Of a DNA stretch of 64,000 bases, positions 22,370 through 33,600 are shown piece after piece. Source of the DNA: Symsagittifera roscoffensis (taxonomy: Eukaryota; Xenacoelomorpha; Acoela; Convolutidae); the NCBI RefSeq assembly GCF_963678635.1, contig NC_087062.1, forward strand, positions 86,961,845-87,025,844, given 5' to 3'. The notes under the pieces are model-generated. The model did no database searches, was not told the DNA's origin, and saw nothing but the letters and a program-made list of their open reading frames with translations. The stretch's first letter is position 1, and every line of letters begins with the position of its first letter. A program made the position numbers and the translations under genes.

Positions 22370-23377
22370 GCAACACTGTTCTGACGCTGTGAAATGCAAT
22401 ATAAGCTCAAAACTGATGATAAATTTCTAAACTTTTGGTAAAACCATGAATGAATTGCCTAAAAATGCATTTTAATATTTAATGAGATTATGAAATGAAT
22501 TGATGCTACTAAGATTTGTACCAAAGATTTTAGAACTATAAAAATATCAAAATGAACATTCAAGCACCATTTCGAAATTCAATATTTTGTAGAAGTTGCG
22601 GTTCACAATTCTCAAAATTGCATAACTAAAACATGACATCTTGTATCGAGTTTTAAAAGTCGACAATTTTTACGACTTTTTGTACCAAAACCAGCCCTTT
22701 TAAAATCATATAGGCAGTTTTGATTCATGATAAAAATCCAATGCAAACATTTTTATTTGATCAAACCAAAGAGGAATTCAGACGTGTCTCTTGCGTCTCA
22801 ATCGCATTACTTGCGATACAACACACAAACAGCCCGGATCCTAGCCAAAAAAATAAGGCGAAAGCCACTGAGTTGTAAACAGATAGGAAATATGTTAAAA
22901 AACAAATTCGAAAACATCATATCGAAAAAAACTCTTCTCACACGTGAATTATAATAAGTCGAGAAACACGGTTACCGGTGTAAAATTAGCTTAGAAACAA
23001 AATTTATCAGATAATTTTTAGGTAGAAGACAAGAGCAGAAAAACTCATAAAAGCTTTTGAGCTGTAAATATTTACCTCACTCTCGAATTACAAATGCATG
23101 AAATTATGTATCTGCCGTTCAAATGACGTTTTCTGAGGCAACTTACATCTATAACAGAAACTGAAACAGTTTAAGCCGAGGAAATCTCTGAAGCGAAAAA
23201 ATAATAAAAAACCGTAGGTGGCAAACTTACAAATTGCAAGAATGACTCAAATTGAATTTCAATTATAATGAAACTTGCTTAAAACGGGAGAAAAATCCCG
23301 CATTAAAAACATAACCAAAGGACAGCTGGAAAAGAGGTAGAAGACCAATAAACGCAAGGAAACCAAAAAAAAATACC

Positions 23378-23490
23378 GAAGAAACCAGAATACAAAGTGA
23401 TGTTCACCTACATGTCAGAAATGTACCGCAACCTCAAGAAGCTAGAAGAAATAACCCAATTTAAATGAGCAACACTGTTCTGACGCTGTG
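23378..23490 (+). pseudogene. Ectopic fragment of CHb exon
   Basis: About 110 bp matching the 3' two thirds of CHb and its downstream flank (from GGGGAAGAAACCAG through the stop to GACGCTGTG), inserted in a repeat junction about 1 kb beyond copy 3. It lacks the acceptor and first codons. It has the copy-1-like GAAGAA (EE) rather than GATGAA (DE), so it was not copied simply from its neighbour. Confidence 0.75.
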
Positions 23491-24519
23491 GTCCAAGAAA
23501 AAACTGTTTTGCCTTAGAGCTCTTTGAATTTCTAAAACAATGGTTGACACTCTTGATAATATTAACTCAATTTGAAAAAAAAGTATTATGTGAAGTTTTT
23601 ATTCCGCTGGGAAAACTGAAAAAAGAAAACCTCTTTCGAAACTAAAATACAATCACCTTTTTTGTGACCTGTACACTTTTGCTGTTTGATAGTTGAAATT
23701 GCCATTTTTAACCAAAGGAAAGGAACTGAACTTCAAAAGAAATCATTAGTTCAAACGCGAAAAATCTAAATTTAGCGGGAACAAATTTTTCTGAAAAAAA
23801 AATCAACAAGATTTTCATAAAAAGCCAAAAAATGTAAGGTAGCATTATAGTCCAACTATTGAAATTTTTCAAAAAAAATTCTGCGTTGAATTAGTGCAGG
23901 TCAAATTAGCCAATTAAATTCAATACTAAAAATATCCTAGTACAAAAGTCATACATCGTGATGACTTTTTTTCTCCTTCGAAATTAATCAAGAAGAAAAC
24001 CACTTAAGTAAAAACTTGTGAATCAATGAGTTTTCCTGATTTTTTGCAACCTAGTATGCTGGTTGCAAATGGAAGGACACTTAATAAAGACACTTACTTT
24101 ACCAAACGTAATGAACGCGAAAAAATTACAAAAAAAACAGGCTTGTTTTGAAAAATCATCAAATTTCGAAATTAACAGAAAAAAAAATATAAGCCCTCTC
24201 TTTAAAACTCAAGAGCTTCTCTTCAACAAAAAAAAGAACTGAACTAAATAAAATGAATTTTGGGAATGAACAAACTTTAAAAACTTTTCATAAAAAATTC
24301 AAACTGATATGTACAACTTATTCCCAAAAATGTCTAGACTATGAGTTACTATGCTCATTTTTGAAAGTCCCAACATAAATTGAGCAAATTTTTTTTAATC
24401 AAATTGATCATCTTTGCTTCTGTTATTATATTCCTGTGTGAAACATGCATTCTACCTACAATTCCTCATTTGAGGGTCACTAAAGTGATGCCCAATCTCA
24501 TTACCTTGTTTTGCTTCAG

Positions 24520-24613
24520 AGGCACTAAGAGCGCTCTGACCCCCGATGAAGCCAGCTCAGGAACTCTCTCCCCCTCGGGACTGCCCCCACTGCTTCAAGG
24601 GGACTCGGGGGAG
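24520..24613 (+). pseudogene. Linker exon 6 copy, donor lost (second)
   Basis: Same C-run change and same loss of the GT donor as the copy at 19915. The lesion therefore arose before these two units were duplicated from each other. Confidence 0.65.
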
Positions 24614-25002
24614 GGGGGTTAGTTAGAAGTGCCTCACAAGCCAAAGAACAGATCATTTTGTGGGCTCAGAAATGCACTATGACACACGTGAGTTTGAAAT
24701 AAGTCTTTTGGACTGAATCAAAAAATTGTCAAAAACTGGACCTAGACCAAGCCACATGGGTTACCATAAAAATCGGGTGGAAGCTTAGTCAAAACTTTTA
24801 TCATCGCAACATTTATTTAATCATTGAAACAATTTTAAAAACATAACCAAAGGACAGCTGGAAAAGAGGTAGATAACCAATAAACGCAAGGAAACCAAAA
24901 AAAATTGATGACTTTTGCAAAAAATATTTGCTTTAAATATATGATGTCAGTTGAAAATTTTAATTTAATTTTTTAATTAAAATAACAACTAATTGGTTGC
25001 AG

Positions 25003-25154
25003 GGAATCCCGGTGAAGAACATCACGAGTTCTTTCTCGGACGGAGTGGCATTCTGTGCCATTGTACACTTCTACTTCCCAAACGCATTCTCATTCGAAGA
25101 CTGTCTTCAAATGCCGCGCAAGGAGCGCATCACTTTTGCTTTTCAAAAATCGGA
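25003..25154 (+). CDS. CH-domain exon CHa, copy 4
   Basis: Identical in protein to copy 3 (GIPVKNITSSFSDGVAF and so on), with intact splice sites. It follows a unit in which the intron upstream of CHa is shortened by an internal deletion near 24833. Confidence 0.7.
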
Positions 25155-25682
25155 GTCAGTATAAATTCTTGTAATCAATCAATATAAACAACAATTCCCA
25201 GAAAAAACTCCAAAACACTTAGTTTTGCGCAAATTTTTCAGGACTAGATTGAAAAAGTTGAGCCAAAACTGCTTTTTTATACATGAGAACATCAGATTTG
25301 GCTATGAATATTTGGAATATTCTTAAATGAGCAGTTCTTCATACAAGCAAACTGTTATGACAACCAGGTTGGTTCTCAAAACACACCCAATTTCCCTTCG
25401 GATTTGTCAGCAAAAAATTCTCAGGATCAATCCAGTTTTCAAACTTTGTCCATTGATGGTTATTTTGGAGTATAAACGACATGGAGTCTTGTTAACTTCC
25501 CCCCTTTTGCAAAAAAGGGTGAACCTCCTAAAAAGGTACTGAAATCGTACAATCGTAACGGTTCAATTCTTTCATAATAAACGGGAGGGAACATTTTACA
25601 AGGTACCAAAGAGAGGGGAGGGGGTAACCAGATCCATAACATGGTTGATACTCATTTAGAGGCGTAGTTTATCTCGATCTAG

Positions 25683-25827
25683 GGAGCTGGGTGGAGTGCC
25701 TCAGTTGATTGACCCCGAAAACCTCATTCTAATGGGGAAGAAACCAGAATACAAAGTGATGTTCACCTACATGTCAGAAATGTACCGCAACCTCAAGAAG
25801 CTAGATGAAATAACCCAAATTAAATGA
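25683..25827 (+). CDS. CH-domain terminal exon CHb, copy 4
   Basis: Acceptor CGATCTAG (one change from the other copies), open to TGA. Differs from copy 3 by one residue, PEDLI to PENLI. This is the last complete CH copy of the array. Confidence 0.7.
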
Positions 25828-28029
25828 GCAACACTGTTCTGACGCTGTGAAATGCAATATAAGCTCAAAACTGAAGATAAATTTCTAAACTTTTGGTAAA
25901 ACCATGAATGAATTGCCTAAAAATGCATTTTAATATTTAATGAGATTATGAAATGAATTGATGCTACTAAGATTTGTACCAAAGATTTTAGAACTATAGA
26001 AATATCAAAATTAACATTCAAGCACCATTTCGAAATTCAATATTTTGTAGAAGTTGCGGTTCACAATTCTCAAAATTGCATAACTAAAACATGACATCTT
26101 GTATCAAGTTTTAAAAGTCGACAATTTTTACGACTTTTTGTACCAAAACCAGCCCTTTTAAAATCATATAGGCAGTTTTGATTCATGATAAAAATCCAAT
26201 GCAAACATTTTTATTTGATCAAACCAAAGAGGAATTCAGACGTGTCTCTTGCGTCTCAATCGCAGCACTTGCGATACAACACACAAACAGCCCGGATCCT
26301 AGCCAAATAGGAAATATGTTAAAAAACAAATTCGAAAACATCATATCGAAAAAAACTCTTCTCACACGTGAATTATAATAAGTCGAGAAACACGGTTACC
26401 GGTGTAAAATTAGCTTAGAAACAAAATTTATCAGATAATTTTTAGGTAGAAGACAAGAGCAGAAAAACTCATAAAAGCTTTTGAGCTGTAAATATTTACC
26501 TCACTCTCGAATTACAAATGCATGAAATTATGTATCTGCCGTTCAAATGACGTTTTCTGAGGCAACTTACATCTATAACAGAAACTGAAACAGTTTAAGC
26601 CGAGGAAATCTTTGAAGCGAAAAAATAATAAAAAACCGTAGGTGGCAAACTTACAAATTGCAAGAATGACTCAAATTGAATTTCAATTATAATGAAACTT
26701 GCTTAAAACGGGAGAAAAATCCCGCATTAAAAACATAACCAAAGGACAGCTGGAAAAGAGGTAGAAGACCAATAAACGCAAGGAAACCAAAAAAAATACC
26801 GACTTTTTTTTTTGAAAAACTTCCGACCCTCCAAGAAAAAACTGTTTTGCATTAGAGCTCTTTGAATTTCTAAAACAATGGTTGACACTCTTGATAAAAT
26901 TAACTCAATTTGAGAAAAAAAGTACTATGTGAAGTTTTTATTCCGCTGGGAAAACTGAAAAAAGAAAACCTCTTTCGAAACTAAAATACAATCACCTTTT
27001 TTGTGACCTATACACTTTTGCTGTTTGATAGTTGAAATTGCCTTTTTTTAACCAAAGGAAAGGAACTGAACTTCATAAGAAATCAATAGTTTAAACGCGA
27101 AAAATCAAAATTTAGCGGGAACAAATTTTTCTGAAAAAAAAAATCATTAGGACTTTCATAAAAAGCCAAAAAATGTAAGGTAGCATTATAGTCCAACTAT
27201 TGAACTTTTTAAAAAAGAATTCTGCGTTGAATTAGTGCAGGTCAAATTAGCCAAAAAATTCAATACTGAAAATATCCTAGTACAAAAGTCATACATCGTG
27301 ATGACTTTTTTTCTCCATCGAAATTAATCAAGAAGAAAACCACTTAAGTAAAAACTTGTGAATCAATGAGTTTTCCTAATTTTTTGCAACCTAGTATGCT
27401 GGTTGCAAATGGAAGGACACTTAATAAAGACACTTACTTTACCAAACGTAATGAACGCGAAAAAATTACAAAAAAAACAGGCTTGTTTTGAAAAATCATC
27501 AAATTTCGAAATTAACAGAAAAAAAGTATATAAGCCCTCTCTTCGAAACTCAAGAGCTTCTTTTCAACAAAGGAAAAGAATTGAACTAAAAAAAATTTGG
27601 AAATGAACAAACTTTAAAAACTATTCATAAAAAAATTCAACCATTATAAGTGTCTTCACAACGTTAATTGACATTAAAAAGCCTTATATTGTTCTTATAT
27701 ACAACTCTGCGAAAGCAATTTGCTCAAATAAAGATATTTACGTTCCGAAACTAATCTGACACCACTTCCGTCAAAAAAGCATCAGCAAAGTTAAAAATCG
27801 AGAGTAAGACGTACCATGGCTAGAAACTTCGACATAGTATTCAAAATGATTCAAAATAATCACTCAAAAAAATAGAACGTAAACTAAGCCAACAAGAATG
27901 GCGATAAGAACTAACTAGAGTGTAAAGCACCTCTGGTGCTTCGAGTTTTTAACAAATCATAAAAACCGCATATATTGGAAGTAAAATGTGCATCCTTCAA
28001 CTAAGTTAGTTGAAAAATTTTAAAACAAA

Positions 28030-29010
28030 TTAAGAAACGTTACATCTCGGAAACTAAAAAAAAATTGAGCAGTCGCAGTTGGATGCAAGTTTCACAACTC
28101 CTGAGAATACTCTTACAGTACCTAAATAGTGTTGGTAATTTCAAATTTTGAGAAACTTCAAACTTAAGTTTTCTAAAAATATTTCTTAGAAAACCATAAA
28201 AAACGACGTCATATCTCGGAAACTACCGAGATTTAAGCAATCACATTTGGAGGCAAGACTGGCAACCCCTGAGAGTACTCTGAAAGCTTCCAACTACAGG
28301 GTTAGGAAATTCAAATTGAAGAAAAAAAGTTAATTTACGTATTCTGACAATTTTTTGAAAAAACCATTAAAAACGTAATTTCTCAGACACTACCAAGGTT
28401 TGAGCAGTCATATTTGAAGTCAAGACTCGCAACTTCTGAGAGTACACTGACATTGACAAAATCTTAAAAAAAACATACATCGAAAAAGAAAGATTTGAGC
28501 TGTCATATGTGGATGTCAGACTCGCAATTCCTTGAAGCATCCTGACAGAGCCTCACTAGAGACGGAAACTTCAAACTTGATGAAATTTTTTATACCTAAG
28601 TTCCTTGAACAAATTAAAAAAGACAACAAAAATCACATCTCGGCAACAAAGAGCATTTGAGCAGTCGCATTCGAACGCAAGATTTGCAATTTGGAACTCC
28701 TGAGAGTTTGGAAACCCCACTACAGGGATGGAAATTTCCATTCTTTTGAGTTTTTTAAAATCTAAATTTTCTGAAAACTTAAAGAGAAATCATAAAAACT
28801 CGTCACATCTCGAAAACTACAAGGATTTGAGCACTCATATTTGGAGGCAAGATTCGCAATCCTTGAGAGTACTCTGACAGCACCCAAATAAAGTGTTGAG
28901 AATTTTAAGTGTTGTAAAATATTTTGTAAAAGTTTTCTGAAACTTTTTGAAAAAAAAAACGTAGTGTCTCGTACACTATAGGAGTTTGGGCTTTCGTAAT
29001 TGGAGGCCAA
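28030..29010. repeat. Degenerate tandem repeat, about 160 bp, seven units
   Basis: Cores like CACATCTCGGAAACTAC, TTTGAGCAGTCATATTTGGA and CCTGAGAGTACTCTGACAG recur at about 28040, 28208, 28376, 28475, 28632, 28803 and 28962. It lies between the CH array and the 3' end of DNAI7. Open frames across it reflect the repeat, not a gene. Confidence 0.7.
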
Positions 29011-29267
29011 ACTCGCAACCCCTAGATTTGCTTAAAGTGAAAGATTCTTTCATTACACATGCAAAAATAATACGTTGAAAAAGCTTAAACATGGCGAGGT
29101 AGTGAAGCCGCATTTAAATAAATAATAGATAAGCTGACACAGCGAAAAAAAGCAGGACGAAAAGAAATGTTGTAAGCTCGACTTTTCAGTGTAAAACAAA
29201 TTGTTTTATGGAAAAATGTCTTGTTCCCGATTGCAAGACAGACACTTTCACAAGTGTAAATATATAA

Positions 29268-30128
29268 CACAGAGGTGAAGCTGCGCTCCGCAGACACTAG
29301 TGAGAACACGACAAAAAAAAAGTTCTATAAAGTGCAACAAAAGAAAAATAGAAATAAGGCTCGAATGAAATAAAATTCGGATACGCCTCGGATTCGAACC
29401 TACTCAACCATGGACGCTCAACCATCGACAAACTCTAGTCACGAATAAGGCAGCTAAATATGCTAATAAATTGCCAATGCCATTCAGCAAAGGTGGCACC
29501 AAATGCAAATAGACACAAATTTGCATAATAATTTGGAATATAAGAAACTGAAGGCATCCACACTAACTTTGCATGTAACAAATTGCAAAGCATAAAGCCA
29601 CATTATGTATGAATTATGCATTTCAAAATTGCGAGAGATTGAGTTAGAAAATATCTGAAATCGGGTTTTTATTGTCATATTGTTTGAAACAAATAGTTTT
29701 TTTTTCGGTTCATTTGATGAACTTAATAGACATCAACTGAGTTATCTTATTAGTATTCGAATGTTAAAGCACATGCAATCAAAAAGCTGCGAAGATGCCC
29801 CAAAAGTGGCACGAATATTTGCGACTTAGATTAAAAAAAAAAAAAAGGTTCGTAAAATAGACTAAGCTGACGCTTGTGTATATTATGATTTGGAAAATTT
29901 CTGAAATCGAGGTTTTATTTTCATGAAGTTGTATGAATCAAATAGCTTTTTTCAGTTCATTTGATGAATTAAAAAATGCAATAACTGTCAAAATGCATCA
30001 ACTTATTATTAATCCAATGTCAAAGCATATGCTATCAAAAAGCCCGTAAAAGTGGCATCAATATTTGCGAATTCGGTTGGAAAAAAAAGAATAGTCCTGC
30101 TATTACACTACGTTCGGAAGTGTAAATA
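29268..30128. repeat. Interspersed element, long copy
   Basis: Begins CACAGAGGTGAAGCTGCGCT and ends near ACTACGTTCGGAAGTGTAAA. Includes a tRNA-like head on the minus strand (29385-29450) and a body shared with 36000-36470, 45045-45430, 49455-49850 and 52420-52690 (phrases TGGCACCAAAT, GAAAATTTCTGAAATCGAG, CATTTGATGAA). No open frame. Probably a non-autonomous retroelement. Confidence 0.6.
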
Positions 30129-30418
30129 GATGGAAATCAGTAATCTCGTGTGGTTTTCCTTGCAGAACGAACTTCTTTGTTCGGCAATGTTGTTTAAGTC
30201 CGCTCGAGTAAAAGAGAACGAATGCTGTGTTGAGCTGAAAATTTGCCTCTATCTCCTATTATCTTTTCCTCGTAGATCTCGTATATCTGTAGAGATAGAT
30301 ATGGTTCAATGATTTACAATTTTAGCTCTATGTACATTTCGTGAACTATGTACAAACTCTTATTTACAATTTGCAATTCTAAAATCTATTTTTACACAAG
30401 ATAAATTTTCTGTAGTTC

Positions 30419-30682
30419 TCAAAACTTTATACTTTTTCCTCCGGAGAAAGTGATGAGCTTGGTTGCCATTAGCATTTGTTATACTGTGTCTATGAAGACA
30501 GGAATGGACTGTACTATTTTCTCCATTGATTTCTCACTCAGCCATGGCTCCACCAAGTGTATCATGTCGAAGTGCACCTGCTGTCCTTGCGCCACATCTG
30601 TGAAGAAGGTCTCCGCAAATTCATCGATTGCCAGTCTGTACTTCTGTTCACGACCCAGAAGCAGCAGACACCAGTCTTCCTG
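30419..30682 (-). CDS. DNAI7: DNAI7 last exon, with in-frame TAA
   Basis: Acceptor GTTATTTTAG: QEDWCLLLLGREQKYRL, FAETFFTDVAQGQQVHFDM, EKSMEKIVQSIPVFIDTV, then TAA (30481-30479), then QMLMATKLITFSGGKSIKF and TGA (30421-30419). The stretch after the TAA matches the conserved CASC1 C-terminus (ML-ST-LLSYS type), so the TAA lies inside the conserved frame. A plus-strand frame over the same place is its antisense. Confidence 0.85.
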
Positions 30683-33600
30683 CTAAAATAACACCAGCTG
30701 ATTTTGATAATCACAAAAAGGCCATTATTTAGCCCCTCCCCTTCCGCAAAAACAATGATTTGCTAGGAAAATTTTTACCAAAAGCAACGCAAAAACTATC
30801 ATTAACTTTAAGAGAGCTATGAAAATTATTGTAACCTATCCGCGCCCCCATACTTTAAATCCCGAACATGTATAAATATTTTAAGTTATCCACGACCACT
30901 TATTTTCCCTTCATAAAATGTTTTTTTTTTGGAGAGCGTTGAAAATTAATTTATCTATCCGCTCCCCATCCCTCAAATCCCAAACATAATTAAAATTTTC
31001 AAGTTATCCACGGCCACTTACTAATCTCTGACACTTAGAATAATCTGAATTAATGAACTAGGATGATAAGTGATCAACCAATAAAATCCCGATTGGATTA
31101 CAAAAAAAACGTTAACCAAAAAGTTGGCCAAAAAATAGTCAAAATTCAGCTGAACTTAAAATCAATGAAATAAAAACAAAAATAGTTATGACACGAGTGA
31201 CCTGAGTGTGACCTGGAATCTGTGTGCAAGTTTAAGCCTTTTACGGGTCTTCTCTGTTACACTTGACTGATTCGCGAACAACTATACAAATTCAAAATAT
31301 ATATCACAATCTGGATTTCAGTTATCGTAGCACTTTCGCAGTTAGCACATTCTTTTACTGTAAAACTTTCAACCTTTTCTTTATTATCAGTTCGAGCTTG
31401 AAAAGCGGTAAAAAACCTAACAATATCCTTATGGAATTTAATGCTCCAAGTAAACAGAGCTTTCAGCTGTCAAAGCGAGTTTTTCTAATTGAGCAGAAAC
31501 GGGATACTAAGAGAAAATTTTCAGCGATTTATGAATCATAGCATAGACGACAGAGCGTTGGAAAAGAGTCAACAAACGCAAACCAACAAGAAAACTGGCG
31601 AGGACTTTCGAACTTCAAAGAAAAAAAATAGAATGCCTTGAAGCTCATTGATTTCAAGAACAAATTATGATTGATATTTTTTTTGATAAAATTGGCCCAA
31701 TTTGAGGCATAGAGGCGAAGTTGCACATCGCAAACACAACCGCGAAAACGATAAATTTCAGCTAAAAATGAAAAAAAAAGAATTGTTAAAAAAAGCCTTG
31801 AATAGAGTTTTGCTATGTGATGGATTACAAAACCCTCCAACCTGTAGATTTGGTGTCTCATCTCCTCGCATTTAGGCCATTGTACCTCGCAAAGCGCCTT
31901 ACTCTAGCCATCAGCAAAACAGCTACAGATGCTAATATATTTCCAAAACTTTGCAGCAAAAATACCACTAAATATAAAGTGAAGGCAACCACACTAAATT
32001 TGCAAAGAATAAATTGATAAGTTTTGTGCAGAATTGTGCATAAAATATGCTTTAAAAAATTTTGCAACTTTGAATTGAAAAAATTCTGAAATAAAGTTTT
32101 TTTAGTATACTGTTGCATAGCTTTTTTCGTTATTTGATGTATTAAAATGTATCAACAAAGATGCATTGTAGTAATACACTTCGCTACGCATGTGTAAAAG
32201 CTGATCATTAGGTAAACTTTATATTCCGCTGTGAAATCTGAAAATAAAAATCCATTTTCGAAATTAGAAGTCAATCACGTTTTTTTGACCTTTATTTTTT
32301 TGCTGTAAACTTTTCCACTTTAATCCATTCCTCAAAAATCATCACGACCTATATAAGAGTCTTCACTACATTTATTACTCTTAAAAACATGAGACGTTGA
32401 AAAAACACGAAAAATGCTGAAAACTAGTTCTACCAAAAGTTTTTGTCTTGATGAAAGTTGATTCTGAAAGCAAACATGCCAAGCAAAATATTTGAATATT
32501 AAATTAGCATTAGAAAACACTTATGAAGCGGAAACAAAGCCAACAATCTTTGAGCAGACACCAGTTGAACCGAAACAAAAATGATCTGGTACAAAGTTAA
32601 GTCCCTCCCTCAGAACTGCAATGAGCAACACGTGAAGTACAACTATACTAAAAATCGTAATATGGCAATTAAGCCGAAAAAGCTCGAGCAGACAAACGAA
32701 GTGCGAAAAGTCAATTTTTTGCCCGAAAAATGTCAATTTCATACCTATTGACAACAAAAATTACCTAAAAAAGTCAGATCGGGACTCGAAACCCAGATCT
32801 AAGGTTGCAAAAGGGACCACGTTACCTCTAAGCCAAATGGGAACAAACCTGCTTTTGTTAAGGTTCAATAATAAAGCATTTAGGAAAAGCAAATAGGATT
32901 TGTAAGAAAAGCTGTGGACGTGAAAAAAGTCGAGCTCACGTTTAAGACATTCCTCTCGCAAGTAATGAAGATAGGAAAAATCTCGAATCAAATTTTGGCC
33001 ATTTTAACTACGTTACTTGGATTAAGATACTCGAATCAGACCTGTATTAGGCTATGAGCCCTGTAATGGAAACAAAAAAATTTCTGTTAAGTAAAGCTGG
33101 TCCAGCTGTTTCAAAGATTAGAATCAATAAATTACCTCTCCGGACTCGTTGAGTGGCTGCATTTCATCATGTGCATGTATCACAATTTGGTCTTGGGTGA
33201 GGATCTCCTCCGCGTTCAATCTGCTCCAGGTGAAGGAGACCCCAGATGCCACTAGAGCCATCTGCTGGTACACGAATCGCTCCGACTCCAGGTCCTATTA
33301 CAAACGAAGCTAAGCCCTTATTGTGCTTCGATCTGCAACCCCCTCCCTCCATCGCATAATCATCAATTTCTATGAACAGTCAATGCTTCTACAAGGTTGA
33401 ACAGGGGAACCCTAAGCTTGGATTAAACTGTCGGTCAAAACTCAGAGCACATGTTATAGTAAAAATTAGTACGAGGCAAATGAACCCGCAACACAACATA
33501 TACAATTAGCTAAAAGGTTATACTTCAGCCAGTATAATTTAGTTTAATGAGAAGGATAAATATAATCAAATGACTAAAAAACGTCGAGGACCAACCCATT

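Larger units (their letters stand above)
19698..23377 (+). repeat. CH-array unit 3 (decayed exon 6, CHa, CHb)
   Basis: Collinear with unit 1 from TGATATGTATAACTTATTCC to the GGACAGCTGGAAAAGAGGTA block, with scattered substitutions and indels. Followed by the ectopic CHb fragment. Confidence 0.75.
24304..26800 (+). repeat. CH-array unit 4 (internally deleted)
   Basis: Starts like unit 3 but at about 24833 jumps from the sequence after exon 6 to the GGACAGCTGGAAAAGAGGTA block and then directly to the intron before CHa. This removes about 1.2 kb relative to unit 3. CHa and CHb are intact. Confidence 0.75.

Noticed and set aside
26178-26378. Plus-strand frame of 66 codons downstream of CH copy 4 (also 22727-22954)
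   Set aside because: Lies in the 3' flank of the tandem units, differs by frameshifts and deletions between units, and has no splice or codon evidence.
28762-29010. Minus-strand frame of 82 codons with internal similarity
   Set aside because: Follows the degenerate 160-bp tandem repeat; the similarity comes from the repeat, not from protein conservation.
30450-30686. Plus-strand frame of 78 codons
   Set aside because: Exactly antisense to the conserved last DNAI7 exon; it has no family signal of its own.
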